Origin: G963662605 sp963662605
Lineage (GTDB): Bacteria; Bacteroidota; Ignavibacteria; Ignavibacteriales; Ignavibacteriaceae
Direction of reading: 5' to 3'
NCBI GenBank assembly: GCA_963662605.1
Contig: OY759785.1
Location: 2,480,001-2,544,000 of the forward strand
DNA length: 64,000 nt
Shown here piece after piece: positions 8,749 through 18,259 of the stretch. How positions within the stretch are numbered: the stretch's first letter is position 1; every line of letters begins with the position of its first letter. Below the pieces are notes generated by a model, which was given only the letters and a program-made list of their open reading frames with translations, ran no database searches and was not told the origin of the DNA. The translations under genes were made by a program, and so were the position numbers.

Positions 8749-9648
8749 TTATTCCTTCATCTTGAGAGATTTGATTGTCTGACCGAATTCATCAGCCCGG
8801 TTCAAATACACTGTAATATCAACTTCTTTGTTTTTAACTAACGCGACAATAACAATAAGACAGGCACGGATAGCTTCAATCACCTCTTTGCCCGGCATCA
8901 GTTCTCTGTTCCTGATAAGCAAAAGAGTCTTACCGATGATGCGATGCATATTAGTGATAATCTCGGTGCCGAATTTCTCCGATAGGTCGGAATTATATTT
9001 CATCACCCGTGCGAAGTGCGTGTACTCATCATGATTCACATCTCCATCCACCATACGCTTTAATAAGGCATCCAGAGATTTTATCGGTTTCATAATAGAG
9101 ACTTCATAATTCTGAAAGAGCAGTTCATCTACGTTCTGTGAGTCTTCTTCAAAAATAAAACGTTCTTTTATCTTCGCACTTTCTTCTTTCTGCTCCATAA
9201 TATCCATCACGGGATGAGCAGACGGCACTACCGGTTCAGGAACCGGAGCCGGGGTTGTGAACTGTTTTGAAACTGCTTCTGCTTCCTTAGCCGCGTTGGC
9301 AAATTCTTCGATCTTGGCAATTGCAGCTTTAAATTCGACCAATGATATGGTATCTAACAGATGCCCCATTTCATTCTGGATATGTGCACTGTGATCACGT
9401 ATCCGTTCCGATATTTGCAAAAAGTCAATTTTATTCTGGTGAAGGTAATTGTAGATTTCGTGCAACTTAATTGCAAGCTTGGAAAATTGGGTAACCTTCT
9501 TCATCAGTCTGATATACTCTTCAAGTGACTGACTGTTAAGAAATGCTTCCCGCATCAGTCCGACAACCTCAATCTTTTCAGAACTGAGTCGAAGGCTGTT
9601 TGTAGTTATACTAACTACTTGTGCCAGATATTGTCTGTCTAAATCCAT
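8749..9648 (-). CDS. Unrecognised 299-residue helical protein
   Basis: I do not recognise this family. The protein is mostly predicted helix, with no signal peptide or membrane segment. An N-terminal helical half (about 1-130) is joined to a C-terminal helical half (about 180-299) by a Pro-rich linker (TPAPVPEPVVPSAHP, about 141-155). The second half includes a long hydrophobic helix (IEAIRACLIVIVALV). It lies 6 bases after alr and 2 bases before manC, so it is co-expressed with cell-wall and sugar-nucleotide genes. A structural or adaptor role is possible, but this is inference. Confidence 0.75.
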   Translation of the reverse strand: MDLDRQYLAQVVSITTNSLRLSSEKIEVVGLMREAFLNSQSLEEYIRLMKKVTQFSKLAIKLHEIYNYLHQNKIDFLQISERIRDHSAHIQNEMGHLLDTISLVEFKAAIAKIEEFANAAKEAEAVSKQFTTPAPVPEPVVPSAHPVMDIMEQKEESAKIKERFIFEEDSQNVDELLFQNYEVSIMKPIKSLDALLKRMVDGDVNHDEYTHFARVMKYNSDLSEKFGTEIITNMHRIIGKTLLLIRNRELMPGKEVIEAIRACLIVIVALVKNKEVDITVYLNRADEFGQTIKSLKMKE

Positions 9649-9654
9649 ACGCTC

Positions 9655-10764
9655 CTAAGTATTTTCCCGGGGCATGCGTTTTGAAAACGTACAAGTTATT
9701 TCATATGGAATTGTTTCAAGAATATTAGCCCAATCCCATGCAGTTATTTTGAGATTACCTCTTTGTCCCAATAAAACCACTTCCTGGCCAATCGGAAATA
9801 CTTTTTCGCCAACCTCGACCATAATTCTATCCATGGTCACTTTACCTACAACCGGATATAAACCGCCGTTAATAATAACAGATGCTTTATTCGATAATCC
9901 GCGGCTGAATCCATCGGCATATCCAATCGGTACGGTAACGATGTTGGTTTCTCTCTTTGTATAATATGTTCTGCCGTAACTTATCGGTTCCTCGGCTTTA
10001 ATTCTGATGCAAGATGCGACTTCAGAAACGACTTCCATAACAGGTGTCAGCTTTATTGACTCACTTGTTTCATCGGACGGATAGTATCCATACATAAGAA
10101 TGCCCGGCCTGACCATATCGTAATACGTTTCCGGCATATCAAGAACAGCACCACTGTTTGCTGCATGAGCAACTCCGTAAGCAATGTTCCTTCTTTTTAA
10201 TTCGTCCAGAACACCTTTAAATCGTTTGTTCTGTTCTAAGGTAAACGTTTTGTCGGCATTATCGGCAGTTGAAAAGTGCGTATATATGCCGTCCATAATA
10301 AAATGATTTTTCTCAGAATCAATAGCGTTAATAAACTCAACCGCGGACTGAAAGTCAATCCCCAGACGGTTCATTCCGGTATTTACTTTTACCTGCACTC
10401 TAAGAGGTTTTGTTTTCGCATGACGCCTGATCAGGCGTAAATGTTCATATTCAAATACGGTCGGGATTAAATCACCATCAATAATACTTTGAATATTTTC
10501 CTCTGAAACGCTTTCAAAGAGCAAAACCGGTTTTGTAACACCAAGCTGACGAAGCTGCTCGCCCTCTTCAGCATAAGCCACTCCGTAATAGTCCGGCTGT
10601 TCGTTTCCCAAACCGACCAATGCTTCAACAACACCTTTAACACCGTGCCCGTATGCATCAGCTTTTACAATTGCCAATACTTTTACCGGGAATACCTTTT
10701 TCCTAATATTGAGATAATTTGTTACTAAATCTGAGAGTAAAATTCTTGCAACAGTTGCGCGCAT
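9655..10764 (-). CDS. alr: Alanine racemase
   Basis: Alr is a PLP enzyme that makes D-alanine for peptidoglycan. The PLP-binding lysine is Lys34 in AIVKADAYGHG. Other family motifs are GMNRLGID, THFSTADNADK, HAANSGAVLD, RPGILMYGYYP and, near the end, GKVTMDRIMVEVG. The frame stays open 35 codons further upstream, but that part is AT-rich and unlike the family. The start at 10764 (MRATVARI) gives 369 residues, the usual size. It is the first gene of alr-unknown-manC-rpiB-like, and is divergent from nuoA across about 200 bases. Confidence 0.95.
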   Translation of the reverse strand: MRATVARILLSDLVTNYLNIRKKVFPVKVLAIVKADAYGHGVKGVVEALVGLGNEQPDYYGVAYAEEGEQLRQLGVTKPVLLFESVSEENIQSIIDGDLIPTVFEYEHLRLIRRHAKTKPLRVQVKVNTGMNRLGIDFQSAVEFINAIDSEKNHFIMDGIYTHFSTADNADKTFTLEQNKRFKGVLDELKRRNIAYGVAHAANSGAVLDMPETYYDMVRPGILMYGYYPSDETSESIKLTPVMEVVSEVASCIRIKAEEPISYGRTYYTKRETNIVTVPIGYADGFSRGLSNKASVIINGGLYPVVGKVTMDRIMVEVGEKVFPIGQEVVLLGQRGNLKITAWDWANILETIPYEITCTFSKRMPRENT

Positions 10765-10869
10765 GATATAATCAATAAAAATAAAATATAAAAATACGAA
10801 TATTCTAATGTTTTTAAAGTATTCGTACAAAATTACAACATTTTTCATGCAATCCGAATTCTGGTACAA

Positions 10870-10903
10870 TTGTTGTTAAATAGCATATATTTTTTTAATT
10901 TTG
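10870..10903 (+). promoter_or_regulatory. Candidate nuo operon promoter, Bacteroidetes type
   Basis: TAATTTTG at 10896-10903 fits the Bacteroidetes -7 box (TAnnTTTG). TTG at 10873-10875 lies 20 bases upstream, matching the -33 element spacing of 19-21. Transcription would begin near 10907 and give a leader of about 60 bases before nuoA. The match is short and could occur by chance in this AT-rich region. Confidence 0.35.
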
Positions 10904-10969
10904 TACTTAATCGTTTAATTTATTTTTACCGGATTGAAAAAAACCGGTTTTAATAATAGGAATCTTTCA

Positions 10970-11431
10970 ATGTTAACAGAATTTGGTAAAATATTAGCAT
11001 TCCTCTTGTTTGCCGTTATTTTTGTAGTTCTTGGGGTATTGACAGCAAAACTATTAGCACCCAAAAGACCCACTAAAGAAAAACTGACCACGTATGAATG
11101 CGGTGAAAACCCGATCGGTTCGCCCTGGGTTAAGTTCAACATTCGTTTTTACGTTGTTGCGCTAATCTTTTTAATATTTGATGTGGAAGTCGTACTTCTG
11201 CTCCCCTGGGCATTAGTGTATCAGCAGGCAAGATTTGCCGGATTCGCGATCGGCGCTATCTTCCTTATTCTCCTTTTCCTCGGAATGGGCTACGAATGGC
11301 GCAAAGGTGACCTTGAATGGGTCAGGCCTCATCCGATAATTCCAAAAATTACAAGAAGACCAACAGAAACAAAAGAACAGCTCACCGGAGTCACTCAAGA
11401 CCCGATAGTAGAAAATTCTATTCAGGAATAA
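10970..11431 (+). CDS. nuoA: NADH-quinone oxidoreductase subunit A
   Basis: NuoA is a small membrane subunit of complex I near the quinone site. The chosen start (ATG at 10970, MLTEFGK) gives 153 residues. An upstream TTG at 10934 in the same frame would add 12 residues that the family lacks. Three membrane helices are visible, with the conserved loop YECGENPIGSPWVKFNIRFY and the following FLIFDVEVVLLLPWA. It opens the operon nuoABCDHIJKLMN, ending 4 bases before nuoB. Confidence 0.95.
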   Translation: MLTEFGKILAFLLFAVIFVVLGVLTAKLLAPKRPTKEKLTTYECGENPIGSPWVKFNIRFYVVALIFLIFDVEVVLLLPWALVYQQARFAGFAIGAIFLILLFLGMGYEWRKGDLEWVRPHPIIPKITRRPTETKEQLTGVTQDPIVENSIQE

Positions 11432-11435
11432 AGTT

Positions 11436-11933
11436 ATGGGTTTATTAGACAAGCAATTCTCCGATGAGAATATCATCCTGACCAACACGGAAGATCTTCT
11501 TAATTGGGCAAGACTATCATCATTATGGCAGGTCTCCTTCGGTTTGGCATGCTGCGCTATCGAAATGATGGCAACTTCAGCTTCCCGCTGGGATTTTGAC
11601 CGCTTTGGTGTTATTCCCCGCCCTTCGCCACGTCAGGCAGATATTATCATCATATCAGGAACAGTAACATTAAAAATGGCAACGCGCATCAAGCGCCTCT
11701 ATGAGCAAATGCCGGAACCTAAATATATTATCTCTATGGGAAGCTGTGCTAACAGCGGCGGTCCATATTGGGAACATGGATATAATGTTCTCAAAGGAAT
11801 TGACCGAGTTATCCCGGTAGATGTATACGTCCCCGGATGCCCTCCGAGACCGGATGCGTTGTTAGAAGGATTAGTAAAACTTCAGGAAAAGATCCGTAAG
11901 GAAACCTTAGTCGCGAAGAGGGAGATTGCATGA
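11436..11933 (+). CDS. nuoB: NADH-quinone oxidoreductase subunit B
   Basis: NuoB holds the terminal [4Fe-4S] cluster N2 of complex I. The ligands are visible as the tandem Cys pair in FGLACCAIEMM, the Cys in MGSCANSGG and the Cys in VPGCPPRPDALLEG. The length of 165 residues is normal. It lies between nuoA and nuoC, overlapping nuoC by 4 bases (ATGA). Confidence 0.97.
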   Translation: MGLLDKQFSDENIILTNTEDLLNWARLSSLWQVSFGLACCAIEMMATSASRWDFDRFGVIPRPSPRQADIIIISGTVTLKMATRIKRLYEQMPEPKYIISMGSCANSGGPYWEHGYNVLKGIDRVIPVDVYVPGCPPRPDALLEGLVKLQEKIRKETLVAKREIA

Positions 11934-12460
11934 AAACACCACAAGAAATCTTTGAATTATTAAGAGCACAGTTCGGTGATGCAGTTATCGCTCAAAAAGA
12001 CAATGCCCTTTTTGATTATGAAATAGAAATCAACCCAGCCAATATTCTTGAAGTAAGCGAATACTTATATAATGATAAAGAACTTGCTTTCGACAGTCTT
12101 GTGCTTCTTTCGGCAGTTGATGATGCAAACGGAACAAAAACGACAAATCCGGACGGCACATTTGATATAACCGGTGGTACATTGTCCATATTCTACCATC
12201 TGGAATCAACATCACTTAGACATAAAGCCCTTCTGAAAGTATCATTGCCGAGAGAAAAAGCCGAAATTGAAACAGTCGCCTTTATCTGGAATCATGCAAA
12301 CTGGGAAGAACGTGAAGCCTATGATATGATGGGAATTGTGTTCTTGAATCATCCGGATTTGCGCAGAATTCTTATGCCTGACGATTGGGAAGGCGGGCAT
12401 CCTTTAAGAAAAGATTACAAGAGTCCGGAATTTTATCACGGAATGAAGATTCCTTATTAA
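11930..12460 (+). CDS. nuoC: NADH-quinone oxidoreductase subunit C
   Basis: NuoC is the 30-kDa peripheral subunit of complex I. The 176 residues end with the family signature WEEREAYDMMGI, FLNHPDLRRILMPDDWEGGHPLRKDY. It is separate from nuoD, unlike the NuoCD fusion of E. coli. It begins within the nuoB stop and is followed by nuoD 21 bases later. Confidence 0.95.
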   Translation: MKTPQEIFELLRAQFGDAVIAQKDNALFDYEIEINPANILEVSEYLYNDKELAFDSLVLLSAVDDANGTKTTNPDGTFDITGGTLSIFYHLESTSLRHKALLKVSLPREKAEIETVAFIWNHANWEEREAYDMMGIVFLNHPDLRRILMPDDWEGGHPLRKDYKSPEFYHGMKIPY

Positions 12461-12481
12461 TCTAATATTGATGAAAAGAAT

Positions 12482-13597
12482 ATGAGTTTAAAAACTGAAG
12501 AAATGGTATTAAACATGGGCCCCCAGCACCCTTCTACGCATGGGGTGCTCAGAGTTGAAGTTGAACTTGACGGTGAAACGATCATAAGTGCCGTTCCCCA
12601 TATCGGGTATCTGCATCGCTGCTTTGAAAAGCACTGCGAATCAATGACGTATCCGCAAATCATTCCTTACGTTGACCGCCTCGACTATCTCGGTTCAATG
12701 ACCAATGAGATGGCATATGTTATTACCGTCGAAAAGCTGTGCGGCATAAAAATACCGGAACGCGTTGAGTATATCCGCGTTATCATGAGTGAATTCCAGA
12801 GAATCGCATCGCATCTGGTAGCAGTCGGTACGTATGGAATTGACATCGGTGCCTTCACTCCGTTTTTGTATTGCTTCGAAGAACGCGAAAAAATATTAAC
12901 ACTCTTCGAAATTACCTGTGGTGCCAGGCTCCTATACAATTATATATGGATCGGCGGCTTGTCCCATGATCTCCATCCGGATTTTATCCGCCTTGCCAAA
13001 GAATTTCTTCCGAACTTCAAAAAAGTACTCGTAGAATTAAATAATCTATTGAGCTATAATAAGATTTTCGTTGAACGTACTGCAAATGTTGGCGTTCTTC
13101 CTGCCGATGTTGCTATCAACTACGGCATCAGTGGTCCGAACCTACGCGCAAGCGGAGTTAAATGGGATATCAGACGTGATGACCCTTATTCAATATATGA
13201 CAGATTTGATTTTGAAATCCCCGTCGGCACGGATGCTCATGGTGCTATCGGCGACTGCTGGAACAGATACTATCTCCGTTTCCTTGAAATGGAACAGAGT
13301 GTAAAAATTATTGAACAGGCTCTTGAGCAAATTCCCGAAGGAAATATCGCGGAGGCAATTCCGAAGCGTGTTAAACCACCGGAAGGACAGGTTTATGCCC
13401 GTGTTGAAGCACCAAAGGGTGAACTCGGATTCTTTATTGTCAGCAAGGGTCAGAACCAGCCTCACAGAGTAAAAGTGAGAGCACCTTCCTTCATTCATCT
13501 TGGAATTTTAAACGAACTTAGCAAAGGTCATTTGGTCGCTGATGTTATTGCCAACATCGGTAGTATTGACGTTGTACTTGGAGAGGTTGACAGATGA
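12482..13597 (+). CDS. nuoD: NADH-quinone oxidoreductase subunit D
   Basis: NuoD is the 49-kDa subunit that forms the quinone pocket with NuoB. The N-terminus NMGPQHPSTHGVLR and the following HIGYLHRCFEK, VDRLDYLG and later SVGT-like region (FEIPVGTDAHGAIGD) are typical. At 371 residues it is slightly shorter than many NuoD proteins, mainly at the N-terminus. The stop overlaps the nuoH start by 4 bases. Confidence 0.96.
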   Translation: MSLKTEEMVLNMGPQHPSTHGVLRVEVELDGETIISAVPHIGYLHRCFEKHCESMTYPQIIPYVDRLDYLGSMTNEMAYVITVEKLCGIKIPERVEYIRVIMSEFQRIASHLVAVGTYGIDIGAFTPFLYCFEEREKILTLFEITCGARLLYNYIWIGGLSHDLHPDFIRLAKEFLPNFKKVLVELNNLLSYNKIFVERTANVGVLPADVAINYGISGPNLRASGVKWDIRRDDPYSIYDRFDFEIPVGTDAHGAIGDCWNRYYLRFLEMEQSVKIIEQALEQIPEGNIAEAIPKRVKPPEGQVYARVEAPKGELGFFIVSKGQNQPHRVKVRAPSFIHLGILNELSKGHLVADVIANIGSIDVVLGEVDR

Positions 13598-14709
13598 TGA
13601 TATATAATGCAATTTTTGATGCGTGTAAATGGCTGCTCACACTCATAACAGGAGCACCGCATGAAAGTATCAGCACTGTACTTGCTGCCACCGTATCGTG
13701 TATTATTCCGGTAGCTTTTCTGGTACCGTTTGCACTCTTTGCCGTATGGCTTGAACGTAAAGTTTCTGCCTGGATGCAGGATCGTGTCGGTCCGGTTCGC
13801 GTTGGAAAGCATGGATGGCTGCAAACAATCGCAGATATTCTCAAACTTCTGCAAAAAGAAGACATTGTACCGGAAAAAGCTGATACCAAATTATTCAATA
13901 TTGCTCCGGCACTTGCTTTTGCAGGCTGCTACGGCGCTTTTGCAGTAATTCCGTTTTCTTCAGCGTATATGGGTTCCGATATTAATCTCGGAATCATTTA
14001 TTTAACAGCTATTTCAGGACTCATGGTTGCCGGTATCCTGATGGCGGGCTGGGCTTCCAATAATAAGTATTCCCTTCTCGGAGCTGTTCGTTCTGCTGCG
14101 CAGATCGTCAGTTACGAAATTCCAACCGTGCTCGTTATTGTAACGGTTATTATTGTTACCGGTTCCTTGAATCTAATGGACTTAAGCATTAAACAGTCGA
14201 GCAATATGTTCAACTGGTTGATCTTCGGTGGATATATCACCACCTGGCACAAATTTGCCATTATCCCCTTCATGGTCATCGGATTCGTTATCCTCTTCAT
14301 TTCCACACTTGCTGAGGTTAACAGAACTCCGTTTGATATACCTGAAGCGGAATCGGAACTGGTTGGCGGTTACCACACCGAATATACCGGAATGAAATTC
14401 GCCATGTTTTTCCTTGCTGAATACGCGAACATGTTCGCGGTTTCGGCTATCGTCGCAACATTATTTTTCGGCGGTTTCCAGTCGCCCTTCGGTTATCTCG
14501 GAAGCCTTTTAGGCGCTCATTGGCTGATTCCGATTGAGCAATTTTTCTGGTTTACCGTAAAAGGTATTTTCTTTGTATTTGTTCAGATGTGGCTGCGCTG
14601 GACACTCCCCCGTCTGCGTGTTGACCAGTTAATGAATTTGTGCTGGAAATACTTGATCCCTATCGCAGTAGTTAATTTGTTAGCAGTTGCCCTTATCATG
14701 ATTATTTAA
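13594..14709 (+). CDS. nuoH: NADH-quinone oxidoreductase subunit H
   Basis: NuoH joins the membrane arm to the peripheral arm of complex I and helps form the quinone channel. The 371-residue protein has about eight membrane helices and the conserved ERKVSAWMQDRVGPVRVG, ADILKLLQKED and NRTPFDIPEAESELVGGYHTE motifs. The gene begins inside the nuoD stop codon overlap, so translation is probably coupled. Confidence 0.97.
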   Translation: MMIYNAIFDACKWLLTLITGAPHESISTVLAATVSCIIPVAFLVPFALFAVWLERKVSAWMQDRVGPVRVGKHGWLQTIADILKLLQKEDIVPEKADTKLFNIAPALAFAGCYGAFAVIPFSSAYMGSDINLGIIYLTAISGLMVAGILMAGWASNNKYSLLGAVRSAAQIVSYEIPTVLVIVTVIIVTGSLNLMDLSIKQSSNMFNWLIFGGYITTWHKFAIIPFMVIGFVILFISTLAEVNRTPFDIPEAESELVGGYHTEYTGMKFAMFFLAEYANMFAVSAIVATLFFGGFQSPFGYLGSLLGAHWLIPIEQFFWFTVKGIFFVFVQMWLRWTLPRLRVDQLMNLCWKYLIPIAVVNLLAVALIMII

Positions 14710-14731
14710 ACCTTTATCGTTAGCAATTTTT

Positions 14732-15289
14732 ATGATGACATATTTTAGAAATATTTATGATGGTCTCCATACTGCCATAGTTGGAATGATCATAACATTT
14801 AAACACCTGTTCCAGCCTTCGGTTACGACCTATTATCCCGAAATAAAACCGAGAATGGTAGAGCGCGTTCGCAACCGTCTATATGTTGATATATCGGACT
14901 GTATCGGATGTGATCAATGCGCTAAGGCCTGCCCCGTAGACTGCATTACCATTGAAACGGTAAAAGCCATTCCGGCTGATGATATAGGTAAAACCTCTCT
15001 CGGCAAGAAAAAGGCTCTGTGGGTAACCCAATTTGATATTGATATTGCTAAATGCTGTTTCTGTCAATTGTGTGTCTTCCCCTGTCCGACCGAATGTATC
15101 AAGATGACGGACGCGTATGAGTATTCCGAATACAGACGTTCAAATCTGATCTATCATTTTTCAGCGATGACACCGGAAGAAGTCAAAGAGAAAAAAGAAA
15201 GCTTAGCAAAATTAGAAGCTGAAAAAGCTGCGGCTAAAGCTGCTGCGGCACCTAAACCAGAAGCACCAACAACTAATACTCCGAGTTAA
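14732..15289 (+). CDS. nuoI: NADH-quinone oxidoreductase subunit I
   Basis: NuoI carries two [4Fe-4S] clusters that pass electrons to NuoB. Both ferredoxin motifs are complete: CIGCDQCAKACPVDC and CCFCQLCVFPCPTEC. The 185 residues include an Ala/Lys-rich tail (about 155-185) beyond the usual end. In an operon without nuoEFG, this subunit is a likely entry point for electrons from an external donor such as ferredoxin; that is an inference. Confidence 0.95.
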   Translation: MMTYFRNIYDGLHTAIVGMIITFKHLFQPSVTTYYPEIKPRMVERVRNRLYVDISDCIGCDQCAKACPVDCITIETVKAIPADDIGKTSLGKKKALWVTQFDIDIAKCCFCQLCVFPCPTECIKMTDAYEYSEYRRSNLIYHFSAMTPEEVKEKKESLAKLEAEKAAAKAAAAPKPEAPTTNTPS

Positions 15290-15292
15290 AAA

Positions 15293-15784
15293 ATGACTTT
15301 GTATGATATTCTATTTTATTTTTTCGCTCTTATAACCGTAGGTTCTGCATTTGTTGTGGTATCAACAAAGAATGTTATGTACGCCGCGTTCAGCCTGATG
15401 CTGACGTTCTTCGGCGTTGCCGGTATCTACGTTTTATTGGGAGCTGATTTCATTGCCATCGTGCAACTCATTGTATACGTCGGCGGTATCCTGATTCTCA
15501 TTTTGTTCGGTGTGATGCTTACCAATAAAATCACCGATTCTGAAATCAAGACCGGAGTCTGGCAGATTCTGCCCGCAACAATCGTGGTCGGATTGCTCTT
15601 CGGACTTCTTTTTAAATTTATGGTGCAGACAAAGTGGCATGTTGAAAGCACCATTGTCGGTTCAGGTAACAATTTGGCTCAGGTCGGTTCATTACTGATG
15701 AATGAATACATCATCATCTTTGAACTGCTCGGTATTCTTTTGACCATCGCGCTCATCGGTGCGGCAAGTATAGCAAGAAAGTAA
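15293..15784 (+). CDS. nuoJ: NADH-quinone oxidoreductase subunit J
   Basis: NuoJ is a five-helix membrane subunit of complex I. The protein (163 residues) has the expected helices and the conserved YVLLGADFIAIVQLIVYVGGILILILFGVML region, which includes the pi-bulge helix of the family. It starts 3 bases after the nuoI stop. Confidence 0.94.
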   Translation: MTLYDILFYFFALITVGSAFVVVSTKNVMYAAFSLMLTFFGVAGIYVLLGADFIAIVQLIVYVGGILILILFGVMLTNKITDSEIKTGVWQILPATIVVGLLFGLLFKFMVQTKWHVESTIVGSGNNLAQVGSLLMNEYIIIFELLGILLTIALIGAASIARK

Positions 15785-15819
15785 TATCTTATTAATTTTA
15801 TAAAACAATCAACAGAAAT

Positions 15820-16131
15820 ATGATTACAATAAGTTTAGTTCATTTTCTCGTAGTCAGTTCGATTCTCTTCACCTTCGGTATATACGGAGTTGTGACAAGA
15901 AAGAATGCTATCATGGTTCTGATGGGAATCGAGTTAATACTGAACGCGGCGAACATTAATTTTGTCGCTTTCGCACGATTCGGCAATTTCGGATTTCACG
16001 GACAACTCGCGGCTTTGTTTGTCATTATTCTCGCGGCTGCCGAATCTGCAATTGCACTGGCTATCGTACTGAATATTTACAAGAATTTTTCAAATGTCAA
16101 TGTTGACGAAATTGATGAAATGAGAGAATAG
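15820..16131 (+). CDS. nuoK: NADH-quinone oxidoreductase subunit K
   Basis: NuoK is a three-helix subunit of the proton-pumping arm. The 103 residues have the conserved GIELILNAANINFVAF segment and the buried Glu in AAESAIALAIVLNIY; both glutamates of the family are visible. It ends 2 bases before nuoL. Confidence 0.96.
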   Translation: MITISLVHFLVVSSILFTFGIYGVVTRKNAIMVLMGIELILNAANINFVAFARFGNFGFHGQLAALFVIILAAAESAIALAIVLNIYKNFSNVNVDEIDEMRE

Positions 16132-16133
16132 TC

Positions 16134-18227
16134 ATGGTAGATGGTGTCCCTTTTATTCTAATTGCACTAATCATATTATTCTTACCGTTAGTTGGGTTTA
16201 CCTTTACTCTGCTCTTCGGTAAAAAATTCAAAGCGATGTATGTCTTTGAGCTGGCCGTCATAACATTGACGTTAGCCCTCAGTGTGTACCTTGCTTATAT
16301 GAGGCTTGCATATTATTCAGGTGCCAAAGCGATCGTAGCAGAACTGCCGTGGATAAATCTTGGTAATGTGCCGGGCTTCGGGCCGTTGACCGTTGAACTC
16401 GGTTTTACGATTGATAACCTTGCGTGCCTGATGCTTCTGGTAGTTAGCCTTATTAGTACGCTGGTTCATTATTTTTCCATAGCGTACATGAAGGGCGATC
16501 CGCGGTACAACAGATATTTCGCGTATCTTGGAATTTTTACATTCTCCATGCTTGGAATCGTGTTTGCCCATGACATGCTGATGATGTATATCTTCTGGGA
16601 TCTCGTAGGATTGTCATCATACCTCCTCATCGGATTCTGGTATGAAAAGAAATCAGCTTCCGATGCAGCAAAGAAAGCTTTCGTCGTTAACCGCATCGGC
16701 GATATCGGTATGCTTGCCGGTATATTGTTATTATTCACAACATACCACACATTTACGTTTGATAAGATATTTGTTGCTATCAGTCAGGGTGTAATGCCGT
16801 TTAATTCCGGTTTCTGGTTGACCGTTACCGGTATTTTGCTATTCTGCGGTGCTATCGGCAAATCAGCCCAGTTCCCGCTGCATGTTTGGCTTCCGGATGC
16901 TATGGAAGGTCCTACACCAGTGAGCGCGTTGATTCACGCTGCCACCATGGTCGCGGCAGGTGTTTACCTGACAACAAGAATTTTCACCATGCTAACCGGC
17001 GATGCGATGCTTGTTATTGCAACAATCGGCGCTTTGTCTGCATTCATACCTGCAACCATAGCACTAACGCAGAACGATATTAAGAAAGTACTGGCATACT
17101 CAACCATAAGCCAATTGGGATATATGATTATGGCTCTTGGTGTCGGTGCCTATTCGTTCGGATTTTTCCATTTGATTACTCATGCTTTCTTCAAAGCTGG
17201 ATTATTCCTCGGTTCAGGTTCAGTGATTTATGCAATGCATCACGAGCAGGATATCCGTCAGATGGGTGGTTTGCGGAAGAAACTTCCAATTACCTATACC
17301 ACGTTTTTGATTTTCTGTCTGGCTATCAGCGGTATTCCTCTTACTTCAGGATTCCTGAGTAAAGACGGTATTCTTGCTTCGGCTATGGCATTCGGCAGTT
17401 TAACCGGACACAATATTTTTGTTATTACAGGATTCTTTGTTGCTCTACTGACTGCATTTTATATGTTCCGTCTTCTGTATCTCACCTTCCACGGCACTCC
17501 GAGAAATCAAGAAAAGTACGATCACGCGCATGAATCTCCCGCAGTTATGACTGCCCCTTTGATTCTTCTGGCAATACTTTCCGTATTTGCTTTTTATACT
17601 CTGAATCCGCTTTCTGCTTCGGATGGCTGGGTACTCAGCAAATGGCTGCCGGTTCCTAAGTCGGTTGTGCCCGAAGCATCACGCTATTCATTCATGGTTC
17701 AGCATGAAACCCCCGCTGCCGAAGCCGGTCATCAGGCAATCGTGCACTCAGTGGAATATACCGAAGCAATGCACCATGCACATTACCCTGCTATGATCAT
17801 TTCATTGATCGTTGCGGGACTCGGCATTCTCCTTGCTTCCTTCATGTACTTGAAAAAGAAAATTAATCCCGATAAAATTTCGAATTCCGTTCCGTGGTTA
17901 TATAAAGTCTCCCTGAACAAGTGGTACTTTGATGAAATGTACGACACGTTCTTTGTCGGCGGAACACTTGCACTCAGCAGGTTTTTAGCCTGGTTCGACT
18001 CAACTATTGTTGACGGTATCGTTAACGGCACTGCTGCTGTTACAAGATTAGTTTCACGCATCAGCGGTGTCTTTGACTCCGTTGTAGTTGACGGTATCGT
18101 TAATCTGGTGGCAACACTGAATGGAATTTTCGGATTGATCATTAGAAAAATACAAACGGGAAAAGTACAGTCATATCTTATTATGGTTGTTTTTTCAATT
18201 GTTGTACTATTGTTCATTTTTATTTAA
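16134..18227 (+). CDS. nuoL: NADH-quinone oxidoreductase subunit L
   Basis: NuoL is the distal proton-pumping antiporter-like subunit. At 697 residues it has the full set of helices, including HDMLMMYIFWDLVGLSSYLLIGFW, KSAQFPLHVWLPDAMEGPTPVSALIHAATMV and the Lys in NDIKKVLAYSTISQLGYM. The C-terminal part forms the lateral helix of the family and contains a short internal repeat (FDSTIVDGIVN and FDSVVVDGIVN). A His-rich loop (about residues 523-550) precedes it. Confidence 0.97.
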   Translation: MVDGVPFILIALIILFLPLVGFTFTLLFGKKFKAMYVFELAVITLTLALSVYLAYMRLAYYSGAKAIVAELPWINLGNVPGFGPLTVELGFTIDNLACLMLLVVSLISTLVHYFSIAYMKGDPRYNRYFAYLGIFTFSMLGIVFAHDMLMMYIFWDLVGLSSYLLIGFWYEKKSASDAAKKAFVVNRIGDIGMLAGILLLFTTYHTFTFDKIFVAISQGVMPFNSGFWLTVTGILLFCGAIGKSAQFPLHVWLPDAMEGPTPVSALIHAATMVAAGVYLTTRIFTMLTGDAMLVIATIGALSAFIPATIALTQNDIKKVLAYSTISQLGYMIMALGVGAYSFGFFHLITHAFFKAGLFLGSGSVIYAMHHEQDIRQMGGLRKKLPITYTTFLIFCLAISGIPLTSGFLSKDGILASAMAFGSLTGHNIFVITGFFVALLTAFYMFRLLYLTFHGTPRNQEKYDHAHESPAVMTAPLILLAILSVFAFYTLNPLSASDGWVLSKWLPVPKSVVPEASRYSFMVQHETPAAEAGHQAIVHSVEYTEAMHHAHYPAMIISLIVAGLGILLASFMYLKKKINPDKISNSVPWLYKVSLNKWYFDEMYDTFFVGGTLALSRFLAWFDSTIVDGIVNGTAAVTRLVSRISGVFDSVVVDGIVNLVATLNGIFGLIIRKIQTGKVQSYLIMVVFSIVVLLFIFI

Positions 18228-18259
18228 ACAGAAATTTGAATATCTAGGAATAAAGCACT

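Noticed and set aside
10765..10869. Upstream extension of the alr frame by 35 codons
   Set aside because: The extra part is AT-rich, Phe/Ile-heavy and unlike alanine racemase N-termini; the internal ATG at 10764 gives a normal-length protein.
16886..17083. Small frames inside nuo, hyd and other genes in alternative reading frames
   Set aside because: They lie wholly inside well-supported genes, lack ribosome sites and have no recognisable domain.
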